Below, one piece after another: positions 12,838 through 23,109 of a stretch of DNA of 64,000 nucleotides (the first letter of the stretch is position 1; each line of letters begins with the position of its first letter). The position numbers and the translations under genes were made by a program. The notes beneath the pieces were generated by a model. That model saw only the letters and a list, made by a program, of their open reading frames with translations. It did no database searches and had not been told where the DNA came from. Origin of the DNA: Syncephalis plumigaleata (Eukaryota; Zoopagomycota; Zoopagomycetes; Zoopagales; Piptocephalidaceae); NCBI GenBank assembly GCA_025201365.1, contig JAIXMF010000007.1, positions 868,001 to 932,000 of the forward strand, given 5' to 3'.

Positions 12838-13215
12838 CAATGAATTCTACTGAAAAAAACTAGTCAATGATGAACGAGCTGCACTAAGGCTGCATCCATG
12901 AGCTCGTAATGCAGCAGCGCAGTACAGTCCCACTACCATTCTAGCTAGTTGTCGCTTCAAGGCCTATTACTCTAGTAGTAATAGTAATATTCAGAATAAT
13001 TATGATAACGTGAGTGTAATCCAAAGTACTTATCTATCAAGTGATATTTACCGCTACGGTCGTTTGTAAGTAAAATAGATAAATCCAATGGAAACGCTAA
13101 TTAACTGAAACAGCGTAGCAATTCACGATGGTGTATATACGTTTTTGGGTGAGGCAAGAACAACTATAGAAGATAATGGTGACATGCACAAAAAAGCTCG
13201 TGATGCTGATTGCCG
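12838..13215 (+). pseudogene. Possible fragment of an unrecognised host gene
   Basis: From ATG at 12838 a stretch reads MNSTEK, then (after one apparent missing A in an A7 run) KLVNDERAALRLHP. A TGA at about 12896 interrupts it, and it then stays open as ARNAAAQYSPTTILASCRF and onward to YRYGRF. A plausible intron (13068-13114, GTAAGT, branch GCTAATTAAC, ACAG) leads to VAIHDGVYTFLGEARTTIED. The spliced reading has protein-like composition unlike the flanking repeats, but I recognise no family and no clear end. It could be a decayed gene, a poorly sequenced small gene or chance. Confidence 0.3.
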
Positions 13216-13674
13216 TCAAAGTGGCTCACTCATTCTCATTCATTCCATCATGTGTGCATGTATGCATTGTGTGTGTGCCCCTTGTCATGATTATTGTTGC
13301 CGCTGTTAATGCAGCAGATATGGTTGTGGTCATTGTTGTTGCTGTTGAAAGGTTAGCAACGCTATACAGGTTGCCCATTCTCTCTCCCTCTCTCCCTCCT
13401 CGTCTGTGCTATTCCTATTTAAACCAATACATAATGCGCCATTACCCGTTCCATTTTCCACTCGTATTGATATACTTTACTTGCTTTCATGTTCTCTCTC
13501 ACTCTCTCACTTTCCTTCTTTCATTGATTTCTTCTTCTTCCACTACTATCTCATTGAGCATTGATGACTATTTCACAAACTATTAGCATCTACACCACGA
13601 CCATCATCAACAATTAATTATATTTATTACTCCACTTAGTGCTTCACTTGCTTTTACTCTTTTATGTGTCCATC

Positions 13675-15600
13675 ATGTCTTCCTCGATTACCGAGTGCGT
13701 TCCATCAATGACAAAGACATGCGAGTCGCGTTCAATTATGCTAAGTGCCGTAGAGAGCAATCAAAATGAGCATGAGCCGTGTCTTGAGTTCACATGGGAT
13801 AATGTTCCCGGAACTATGAATAACCATGTTGACTCGGAGCAATTGCCCTCGAGAGTGCGCGGTACATCGATTAGTACCGATAATGATCGGCATCATTGTA
13901 ACAAATCCATTGATGCGAATGCTACAAATGAACTGCCACCGGTAGTAGTGGTAGACGGTTTCCTAAGTGCTGGTCTTCCTGGCTATTGGGGACCGTTAGA
14001 AGAATTATTTGCCAAAGATCTACAAGAGTCGCAGTCATGGTTGTGCAACGGGACCGATGCGTCACTGCTCACCCAAGAAATGCACACACCACGTCGAGTG
14101 CTATTTGTGAAACCGGGCTGCACGTCGTCACTTCACGATAGAGCATGCGAGATATTCTACCAGCTGAAAGGCGGTGTTGGTACGTATGCATATAGATATA
14201 TATAAATAGATAGAATAATGCTAACATTGACCCTCGTAATTGTGTACTACTACTACTATTATTAGTGGATTATGGTGAAGAACATGCTCGTGAACATGGA
14301 CATGCCCGATTTGGACGTGTTTATCATGGTAAGTATATGTGTGTGTGTGTGTGTGCGTACAAAGAATGCTTTTCTTTTGCAGTTTTATTTACCCTCTTTT
14401 CTCTTTTATGTATATGTGCGTGTGTGACAGGTATTTATCCTGAATGGTCTGTACATCAGCCACTTCACTTCATTGGACATTCACTAGGAGGCAATACGCT
14501 GTTAACTTTACAAAAGCTATTGTCGGATGGCCACTTCCCAGGCCATGATATATCTCCCGATATGATGGTGTCACTCACCACGTTGTGTTCCCCCTTACAT
14601 GGAACACCGTTCGTTCATTGGATGGGCGCCATTGAAAACGAGGTGCCCGGCTCAATTCGAAAGTGCTCGGGTGGCTGGTGGCTAGTCCAATTCACGCATC
14701 TCTACGAGTACTTTGGCTGTCACTGGGTGTACGACTTTAACCTTGACCACTGGGGCTTTCGTATCAAGTACCCGCATCAAACGATCATGGCCCCCTTAGA
14801 ATCGACCGACTTTGACGGTTACCTCTTCGTGTGGATGCTTGTTTGGCTCGTGTACATTTGCGAGTACATCTACACGTTAGTATCACGTTTCGGTATGCTT
14901 TGTCGCTACATGGTGCGTAGTCCATGCTTTCACAGCGCGGATAATCTACCGGTCGATGCCATGCCTAAAACATGCGCCGACTTTAATGCCAAATGGCAAC
15001 CACATTGTCGTACTTGGTATCGCAGCTATACGACCAGTTTAAATGATCAAAGTAGCAGCGGTAGCGGCAGTATACGTTGGACGAAGGACATGCCATCCCT
15101 CATTCTTAGCTTAGGCCAGTTGATTGTGAGAAGTGAAACACGAAAGGCCGTCGAGAATCCAAAGAGTCAAGGCCAGTCGCTGGGTCGGTGCAAGCAGTGT
15201 CAGCCAACCAGCGACTGGTTAAAGGGTGATGGTGTGGTACCCCTTCCCTCGCAATATCATCCAAAATGCTGCTGGTAAGTTGATTGCTTATACTAGAGGC
15301 GTACATGTTTATTCATTGAACTAATCTGTACTCTTCTTCCTCTTCTATAGCCAAATGAATTGTTTCCATGATGAACTTCCCGACTACACTAGTGCCATGG
15401 ACAGCGAGACATCAAATCCACCGCTACCTGGCTCCGGTCATTGGGAGACTGTAAATGTAGCCGACTCTCATCATGTAGGCATCGTCCCGTATAGACGTCC
15501 AGCCAGTGGACTAGGTGCATGGGATCGTGTCTTTACTGATTACGCACGCTGGTTGCGACAAATAGACGAAGCTCGTATGGATCCACCATATGCCTGTTAA
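13675..15600 (+). CDS. Lipase resembling bacterial family I.5 (thermostable Bacillus-type) lipases
   Basis: Alpha/beta hydrolase expected to cleave acylglycerol esters. In order: VVVVDGFLSAGLPGYWG (oxyanion-hole region), RVLFVKPGCTSSLHDRACE, DYGEEHAREHGHARFGRVYH, then FIGHSLGGNT with the nucleophile Ser. GDGVVPLPSQ supplies the Asp and SHHVGIVPYR the His. The SSLHDRACE...DYG..HA..HGHARFGR string is diagnostic of the Geobacillus L1/T1 group, including zinc-site residues. The HWVYDFNLDHWGF segment also matches. Between it and the core is a strongly hydrophobic stretch (FVWMLVWLVYICEYIYTLV, near 14830-14885) where the lid lies. Introns: about 14180-14264, 14329-14430 and 15275-15350. No frame slip. 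There is no obvious signal peptide. Polyadenylation signal AATAAA near 15714. Confidence 0.85.
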
Positions 15601-16191
15601 CATATTTATTCCTTTTATTTCCATTCTTACCTTTCACTTTCTTCCTAAGTTCATTCTTCTGTTTGTCATTATGATGTATTTATATTTACATATATATATA
15701 ATATAGCCTTTAAAAATAAAACACTACCCCAGTTGCGCTTTTACTATTATTTATATTACAATGATGTAGATGATATTTATTTACATGAATATCAGTAATA
15801 ACATGGCTAGTTGTTATTCATATTACCTAGTAAATCATAGTGTACTCTCGGTAGAAGACACTTGATCATTATTCGTTTAATGGCATAAGAATAAAAGTAT
15901 GGCGAAAATACCGGAAAGCTCGGTGATGATGATGATGATGATGATGATATGTACGTTGTTTCAAGTGACTACTCGTTCAATATGACACTATCCTTCTCGC
16001 TATCAAAGCGAGGGATCGTCGACAATTTGCCACAAGGATGTTCAATGATTAACGAGAGTTTTATTTTTATTTATTATTTATTAGTATCATTGAAGGAATC
16101 ATTTACTGTCAAGCAGTGTTGACCGGTGCAAATCCAATCAATGATATGCTCAGCAATGTAGACTCGATGTACATGGTTATTTCATCCATAC

Positions 16192-16225
<34 letters not shown>

Positions 16226-16573
16226 GGGAAGAAGAAACATGACGATCAACTCTATACAACGGTACTAAGGATAATAAACTTACTTGTCAGTGCGTTGACA
16301 TGTCCATTGACTGTAGTGTATTTATAGGTTGTATCGTTTATTTGCCAATGTATAATATTGCTCATGTCCTCGTATTCCATTTGAATTATATTCCAGCAAA
16401 ATAGTCACACTCCATCTCATAAGCATTCGTTGAGCTAGTCTCATTAGTTATCATTAATCTCTAGTGTCATACCATCCAGCATTAACGCAATATCATTGCA
16501 GCTCGTCTATTTCCAATACTGTGTAGAACAGTATAGCATACAAAATAGCTGGATCATTGTGTCGATTCGCAAC
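15601..16573. other. Intergenic spacer with two ATG/GAT microsatellites
   Basis: Between lipase and ODC. Triplet arrays at about 15923-15948 and 16192-16225. The rest is AT-rich with no coding signal. It probably includes the ODC promoter and leader; an open frame runs upstream of the chosen ODC ATG but has no earlier ATG in frame. Confidence 0.6.
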
Positions 16574-18806
16574 ATGGTCGACAGTAACAATTACGACAAT
16601 AATAGCAAGGAACTCAGCTTTCTTGTAAATATGAAAGAGCGCAAAATAATTGACAAGAATAGTGTGAATATCGATTTTAGTATGGGATGCTATCCAATGG
16701 TAGAATCCAATGTAATTAGCTACTCGACAAATAGGTCGGAATTAGTGCAAGCATCGAACGATGACACGGTATCGCGGTGTGACAAGGAAACAAGCAATTC
16801 TGGCGAGGAAATTGATCGAATTAATCATTCATCCATGTCAGAAGATGAGGTAGTCGACAAGCGAGTTGTATCGACGAGAAAACAGGTGACAGGCAAGCAA
16901 TTGCCAACGACACGTCGTGCCTCCTCGACTATAGCTGTACATATCTCGCAGTTACCATCGTATCCCGAACTCAGCCGGACTGCGTTCGAAGGATTCAAAG
17001 CGTGTATTATGCAGCATAATTCACGTCAACAAATCATGGAAGCCATGATGAAGACTATCAAGCGAATTGAATCGTCATCATCATGGCAGCCTGCGTTAAA
17101 CAACGACGCATCCGATAGTGACCTCGCGAACCTCCTTAGGCACACCAATCTCGACGTATTTAATGACGACGCGTTCTATATCGCCGACATGGATGAAGTA
17201 CGTCGACAATATCGGGAATGGATCAGACTATTGCCGCGAGTGGATCCATTTTACGGTAAGTATTTCTGTTTCACTAGCACACTCACTGCCATGCTAATAC
17301 TATGCTGCACACAGCGGTGAAATGCAATCCTGACCCGGTTCTACTAAAAGTGCTGGCAAGCATGGGTGTAGGCTTCGATTGTGCAAGCAAGGTGAGTATA
17401 TTATCAATTATAATGTTGATGATACGTTGTAACATTAGTAACATTTGAAATGTAGCGGGAACTGGAAAGTGTACTCAAACTATGCGCAATATCTCGCGAT
17501 CAAATTATTTACGCAAATACTTGTAAGCCCGTGTCGCATCTACGCTACGCGGCACAAAACCGAGTGTCGCACATGACATTCGACAATGCCGACGAGTTAT
17601 GGAAGATACGCAAGTACTACCCGGCAGCACGTCTACTCATACGTATTCGCGTAGATGATCGACATAGTAGTTTGCCATTGGGCAAGAAATTTGGAGCATC
17701 ATTGCATCTAGTGCCGCAATTGTTCATACTAGCACGTCACTTAGGCTTACAAGTAGTGGGCGTTAGGTAGGTTTCCCCGCTTCATTTGATCGTTCACTAG
17801 TTGTCATAATTTAATGGTTGATATGTTCAGTTTCCACGTTGGATGCAATTGCACTAATCCACAAGCTTATTCGGATGCCATTCATATGGCAAAGAAATGT
17901 TTTATACTCGGTGAGAAGGTGGGGTTCAAGTTTAACATTCTAGATATTGGTGGTGGTTTCCCTGGCGGTGGCCTCGAATACGCCGACACATCCGATAGTC
18001 ATACGTTGAATGGTGTCGCCACATCGAGTCATGCCCAGAGGTCATCGAGTCGTCGAACTAGTTTCGGTAGTTTCACGAGTCTAGCGAATTTGACGGCACT
18101 TTGGCGTTCTAAGCCGCAAGTTGCCACGTTTAACCAGTTGGCGCATGCCATTAACGAGGCGTTAAACGAGTGTTTCCCGTTGGGTTCAGGCACTCGGATT
18201 ATCGCCGAACCTGGAAGACTATTTGTCGAACGTGCTTACACACTCGCCGTATCTGTAATCGGTAGACGTGTTCAACGACCAATTAGTCGACGTTATCGGT
18301 CACCGCAAATGTCATGTAAGCAATGACTGATTTGTAAAGTGTCAATAGATACATGTGTAGCTAACAACGAAACCCATGCTAACAATGCCAGACACAATTG
18401 GTGATGGAAGATATGGCAGTTTTCAGATTCCATACATTGATCGAGTCATTCCACGGCCCTACATACTACGACGAGGTGGTCAGTTCGTTCTCGATGACAC
18501 CGACATCAACATCTGCCTTTCTACACGTCGATAGTGTGGGGTCCTACCTGCGATGCCGTGGATATAGTGCATAGAGCCATTCTATTACCTGAACTAAATA
18601 TCGGCGACTGGGTGGCGTATAGCAATATGGGTGCCTACACCCTTGCCGCTGCATCTCTCTTGTAAGTCATTGATACTACACTCCTTTACATTGTTATATA
18701 CACCAGCTGACTGTTCTATCTTTTCTTTGTATTTAGCAATGGATATGGACATGGTCGTATTGTTCATATTAATCTCAAGTCAATTGCATCGTTGTTAAGC
18801 GTGTGA
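16574..18806 (+). CDS. ODC: Ornithine decarboxylase
   Basis: PLP enzyme making putrescine, the first step of polyamine synthesis. Ordered motifs: AVKCNPDPVLLK (PLP-binding Lys), GFDCASKRELE, SFHVGCNCTNP, NILDIGGGFPGG, RIIAEPGRLFVERA, YTIGDGRYGSF and VWGPTCDAVD with the active-site Cys, then NMGAYTLAAASLFNGY. The ~120-residue N-terminal extension is polar. Two oddities: the family HVGSGC loop reads HVGCNC, and ~60 Ser/Thr-rich residues are inserted after GGGFPG. Introns lie at about 17255-17314, 17392-17456, 17767-17829, 18315-18390 and 18662-18738. One base seems missing near 18505, joining GGQFVLDDT to HLPFYTSIVWGP. Polyadenylation signal AATAAA at 18890-18895. ATG 16574 is the first in-frame Met. 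Confidence 0.9.
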
Positions 18807-18889
18807 AATCACTGAGCATCTTTGAATGGTTCTATTTGAATGGCAATGCATTGCTTTGCGTATTTGACTCATGTTTATAGATTAATTAT

Positions 18890-18895
18890 AATAAA
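18890..18895 (+). terminator. Polyadenylation signal of ODC
   Basis: AATAAA 84 nt after the ODC stop and about 105 nt before the next start codon. Seen directly; role inferred from position. Confidence 0.6.
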
Positions 18896-19002
18896 GATAC
18901 TGTTACAATGATGCCAGCATAATGGTGCTAATGCATATGCAAGATTGTTTCCTATTACGATACTGTTTTCCATTGCGTTTCCTTTTTTTTCTTTCCTGTA
19001 TA

Positions 19003-20583
19003 ATGTCGTTATTCGACACGTTACCAGTCGAGATTCTGGAATATATTATACGCATTGCACCTGTAGATAGTGTGCAAGCATTGTCACTGACGTGTCGTTC
19101 TATCCACCGCATTGTCATAACCTATAATGTGCACTGGCAAAAGGTGTACCGTACATTGTATGTGACTGATATTGAAGATAATGGAGAAGTTGTATGGCTA
19201 GAGCAAACTTACCGTGAACTACAAGCAAGAGATAATAATAGTGCTATTTGGTGGCAACTGCTTAATAAAAGACATAGGCTAGAGGCATGTTGGCGTGGAC
19301 AGACAAGTCATAATAATTTGTCACTGCAGTTCAAGCATGATTTACCGTGGAAGCGTCTTACTAGCCCTGAATTATTTACGCGCCCCGGTTGGATACTAGC
19401 AAAGAATGGACAGAAAATAGCAATTATTAATGCGAAATTATTAGAATTGTCATGGCTAACGATAGATCCCTCTGTCGCTGACTCCTACACGCCATACATA
19501 CCAGCTAGCCATCCTACTGGAAAGCGACGCAGATTATCTAAGCGTATCGCAGAGCGAGTCCGTAAAGATGAATCCAGCAGGAGAGATGTACTTGTGCATG
19601 GAATTGCTTTGTCGGATAAATATGTTGCAGTGAGAATAAGCACATTGCCGTATGACTATGATCGAATACAAGTGTGGCGTATTGCCGATCAGCAATTAAT
19701 ATTTAATCAGGCAAATTGGGGCTACATTGATATATTGGAGCTACGTGGAAGATGGCTTCATTACGTTGAGTGCCTCAAGCCTGGTCCTCGTTCCTTGAAT
19801 GATCGTTTGGTAGTGGTGGATCTGGAGGCGATCAATCCAGAAAAGAGTGTACATCGACTTGTATCGCCCGTAGGAGGAACTTATGCCCATTTGCAACGAG
19901 CTAGTGCGACAGAAGCTGAACTATTCCACAGCTACTACGAGGAAGGTATCCATTATTGGTGTTTATTTCGAATAATAGCCGATGACAATGATAGTGTGCT
20001 AAAAACGATGCCTCTACCCCCTACAAAGTTCTACGCGGGTGCTGCTACCTGTATTCGTGTTGAACATGATCACGATCAAGTATTATTCTACGGTCGAGGA
20101 GATCATCAGCTTGGATTTACGACGTGGGCATCAATTCTACGCTTATCCGACAATAAACTGCTATGGGAGCGAGATGTAGGGGTTACACCACCACGCGGAG
20201 GCATGGACATCCTACAAGTGGCTGGAGGTGCCTCATCTCGATGCCATTATCTAGTATGGCCATTTGGACAACAAGCAGTGAAGATTCTATCTGTGGACAA
20301 TGGCGACACTATTCATTTCATCTCGTTAGATGAACGATCTGTGATTTCTATGATTGGTCAGCCAATAATTGGTACATTGGTATTGATTGCATTAGTGAAT
20401 TCATCAAACAATACCGACCAATGTTTAATGCTGGATGTACAAAGCGGCGAGCTGATAGATGGACCCATTCTAAAACGTACAATATCAAATGAACAAACTA
20501 TAATCTCTACTACTGCTACTCATTTATCACGATGGGATAGTAAGACGCTAGAAGTGTATTTACTTTGTCAACAAACTAACTAA
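19003..20583 (+). CDS. F-box protein with predicted beta-propeller-like C-terminal part
   Basis: Single-exon gene, ATG at 19003, 526 residues. The N-terminus is a clear F-box (FDTLPVEILEYIIRIAPVDS, then ALSLTCRSIHRI), which would bind Skp1 in an SCF ubiquitin ligase. The remainder has regularly spaced short beta-type stretches such as KYVAVRI, RIQVWRI, RLVVVDLE, HYWCLFRI and QCLMLDVQSGEL, suggesting a WD-like propeller for substrate recognition, though no canonical WD repeat is seen. The next gene has the same architecture, so this is a tandem duplicate pair. The AATAAA at 20583-20588 overlaps the last base of the stop codon. Confidence 0.8.
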   Translation: MSLFDTLPVEILEYIIRIAPVDSVQALSLTCRSIHRIVITYNVHWQKVYRTLYVTDIEDNGEVVWLEQTYRELQARDNNSAIWWQLLNKRHRLEACWRGQTSHNNLSLQFKHDLPWKRLTSPELFTRPGWILAKNGQKIAIINAKLLELSWLTIDPSVADSYTPYIPASHPTGKRRRLSKRIAERVRKDESSRRDVLVHGIALSDKYVAVRISTLPYDYDRIQVWRIADQQLIFNQANWGYIDILELRGRWLHYVECLKPGPRSLNDRLVVVDLEAINPEKSVHRLVSPVGGTYAHLQRASATEAELFHSYYEEGIHYWCLFRIIADDNDSVLKTMPLPPTKFYAGAATCIRVEHDHDQVLFYGRGDHQLGFTTWASILRLSDNKLLWERDVGVTPPRGGMDILQVAGGASSRCHYLVWPFGQQAVKILSVDNGDTIHFISLDERSVISMIGQPIIGTLVLIALVNSSNNTDQCLMLDVQSGELIDGPILKRTISNEQTIISTTATHLSRWDSKTLEVYLLCQQTN

Positions 20584-20588
20584 ATAAA
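20583..20588 (+). terminator. AATAAA overlapping the F-box stop codon
   Basis: The stop TAA at 20581-20583 shares its last A with AATAAA. If used, the 3' UTR would be only 10-30 nt. Seen directly; function inferred. Confidence 0.45.
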
Positions 20589-20952
20589 GCTTAGCAACAT
20601 TAAATGGTAGCTTGTATATAACACATGTCCACATATCACTGATAGAATATGAAAATTCAGACATGCTGCCATATCCCGATTCCATACACGATACTCGAAT
20701 CCTTTACCTTTCATGTCATCTTTACAATTCTGATGTGTGCATCTAATAGAATAATGAATTAGTATATTGTTATAGATTGTACTCATATTAAGAAGGCATG
20801 ACAAGTGACAATAGGATATCTCGTCAATTAGAAAGACTTGAACACCATGCTTCATTGTTATCCACACTTGCGTATGATTTTTTTGTTTTTTCTGTTAAAA
20901 TAAACACGACGTATTTCTCTACCCCATATCGCCTTTCTTATTCCATTCCACT

Positions 20953-22593
20953 ATGTCTACTACTACTACTACTACTACTACTGAAATATCGAGTAATTCC
21001 AACTCGTCTTGCCGATTACTTGATTGTCTGAATACTCTTCCCTTTCATGACCAGCGTGTCTTTCATAGTCTACTTGGTCATATCGAATTAGTGCGTTTAT
21101 CAGCATGTTGTCGCTCGTTAAGAAGTAGTATTCGAAATGATAGAGCATTATGGCAACAACTATATCATAGGGATTTCCTATCGGGAGCCAATTACGACAA
21201 AGAAATGGATTTCGTATTATGGTGTATACGCACGGATGTCAACAATCCATGTACATCGGATAAACGAGTCGATCTACTAGAGAAGGTGGACTGGTACAAC
21301 ACATATCGTCGACGAGTGAGCACCGAGAATAATTGGCGATTTGGACGATGCAATACCACGCATATCGATATGAAATCTGACAACGATGAAATAGATTATA
21401 GCACAGATGATAATGATAACTGTATATTTATTATGCAGCAAAATCGCTCTGATAGAGCAGCAAAATCACGCCGTCATTATACTTTAGAATATTTACCACA
21501 TTCAAATCTTAGGCCAAGCAATAATACTGTGTATAACAGTACATTATCCACATCGCCTAACTTTCTTTCTCTGAGAGTTGGCAATGCAACACAGTATAAT
21601 TATGTTACGGGTGATCATTACATAGCTACATCTTCTTATGTAATCGTGAGAAAAAAGAGCTATAATGTAAAAATACTTTCTCGCAAACATGGTAGTGTTC
21701 TTACTACATTCAATGTTCCAGCACCATATGAAGTAAAGGCAATCGCGGGGAAATGGGTATTGCTGGTGGATAAATCACAAGGGTTATACAGACATTCGCC
21801 AATTTGTAAGAGTGATAATTGTACAACGATGCAATATAACTCGTACTAATCATTAATGAATTTAGACGATATAATGGTATTCGATATAGATAATAATACC
21901 ATGTGTCCAGGAAGCATTGATGATACGTGGAGCGTGGCATGTTTCTACAAAACAACCAAGGATACAGCAATAGTATATGCGGCAAGACTAGCCGTAGATG
22001 ATGTTACGGAATATGTTGAATGGGTATTATACCAGTTCTCGAGCAATAATCCTGTTATACGATTGCGAAGTGGCTCGTTTGAACTGCCTGAAGGGATGCT
22101 GGGTGTGAAAATACGTCTTGCTCAAACTTCATACGGTTCGCATATGCTACTTAGATTACTTGATTATCTTACTTGTGAGCTATGCATAATCCATAGTGCA
22201 GCATCCAGCGGTCAAAGCCAGGCTCCACGTAACTGCTACGATATATCTGACCAACATATGCCCACCCCATTGTTAAGGGCTGGATGCGAATATTTAATAT
22301 CTGATTCCAACCCAGCAAAAGTATGGACAGACTTATCCTACAATGACGATCAAGTATTACGAATACCGGATACGGCAAACATCCAAAATATTATTGGAGA
22401 TCTCTATATGTTTACTACGCATCATAATCGTATAAAAAGGCGGCTGCTTATAGACATAAGTACAAAGAAGGTAATACGCAGATTGAAAGCACCAGCTAGG
22501 GACGAACAAGTGGATGATTATGCAATGGTTGGTACGGCATATAATTCCAACAAGAAGCATACGCTAGTAATACAAGAGTATGGCGAACTATAA
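20953..22593 (+). pseudogene. Second F-box protein, interrupted by one in-frame stop
   Basis: ATG at 20953 begins MS followed by eight Thr codons (an ACT repeat). The F-box is LDCLNTLPFHDQRVFHSLLG with LVRLSACCRSLRSSIRNDRA. The middle resembles the upstream F-box gene: HYIATSSYVIVRKKSYNVKI and AIAGKWVLLVDKSQG correspond to KYVAVRI... and RGRWLHYVE. The frame meets TAA at 21847-21849, then resumes in the same frame (MNLDDIMVFDIDNN) and stays open for 245 codons to 22593, aligning with the RLVVVDLEAIN region of the paralogue. It is therefore either a young pseudogene or a sequence error at one base. Two independent genes are less likely since the second part has no F-box of its own. It has no introns. 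Confidence 0.7.
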
Positions 22594-23109
22594 CAAACAT
22601 CAATAAATCATACTATATTGTTATTGATCACATTAGAGCAAGAGCAATATGTTTCTATTAACTAATAATGAAGAATAGCTATTATTATCACTAATTGTAA
22701 TATATATGATATCGCGATCATTAACATCTCCCTCAACTGCTAGGGCAATGACAACTACTCAATAGTAATAACAATGCGATAATGATGTTAACAATTGTGT
22801 TAATCTATTTATTAATAAACAAAAGTTTAGCAATGTTAATTGGTTGGAAAAGTCGTGTAGTTTTATAGAACATGTTGCATACAAGTTTTTATTATTATAT
22901 TACGGAAATACCACGTTTAACGATACATCTAGCCAATCAAATCATGACAGCAATCGTGTAACGTAGCCCCTCATCGAATTGCGCACTAATAGCTAGTCGC
23001 ATTATATTCAGCTAGCTAGCTTACTAGTTAGCCAGCCAGCAACAGTCGCCGCTACTTCATTTTCTATTATCGCTATTCTACTCAATCACCATTTACCTTA
23101 CCGTCCAAC
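22594..23109. other. Intergenic spacer
   Basis: Between the second F-box gene and Tudor-SN. It carries one copy of a dispersed motif (22805-22860) and a GCTAGCTAGC-rich stretch at 23010-23040 close to the Tudor-SN leader. Confidence 0.55.
22805..22860. repeat. Dispersed 3'-flank motif, copy 1
   Basis: Shares TATTAATAAACA, AAAGTT, AACAATG/AGCAATG and TGGTTGGAAAAG, in the same order and spacing, with 29230-29297. Both copies lie 210-320 bp after a plus-strand stop codon. It could be a 3' UTR element, a small RNA or a short interspersed repeat. Confidence 0.5.

Noticed and set aside
13176-13586. 136-codon hydrophobic reading frame before the lipase gene
   Set aside because: It starts inside the coding-like fragment in another frame, is built from CT- and GT-rich sequence and has no homology.
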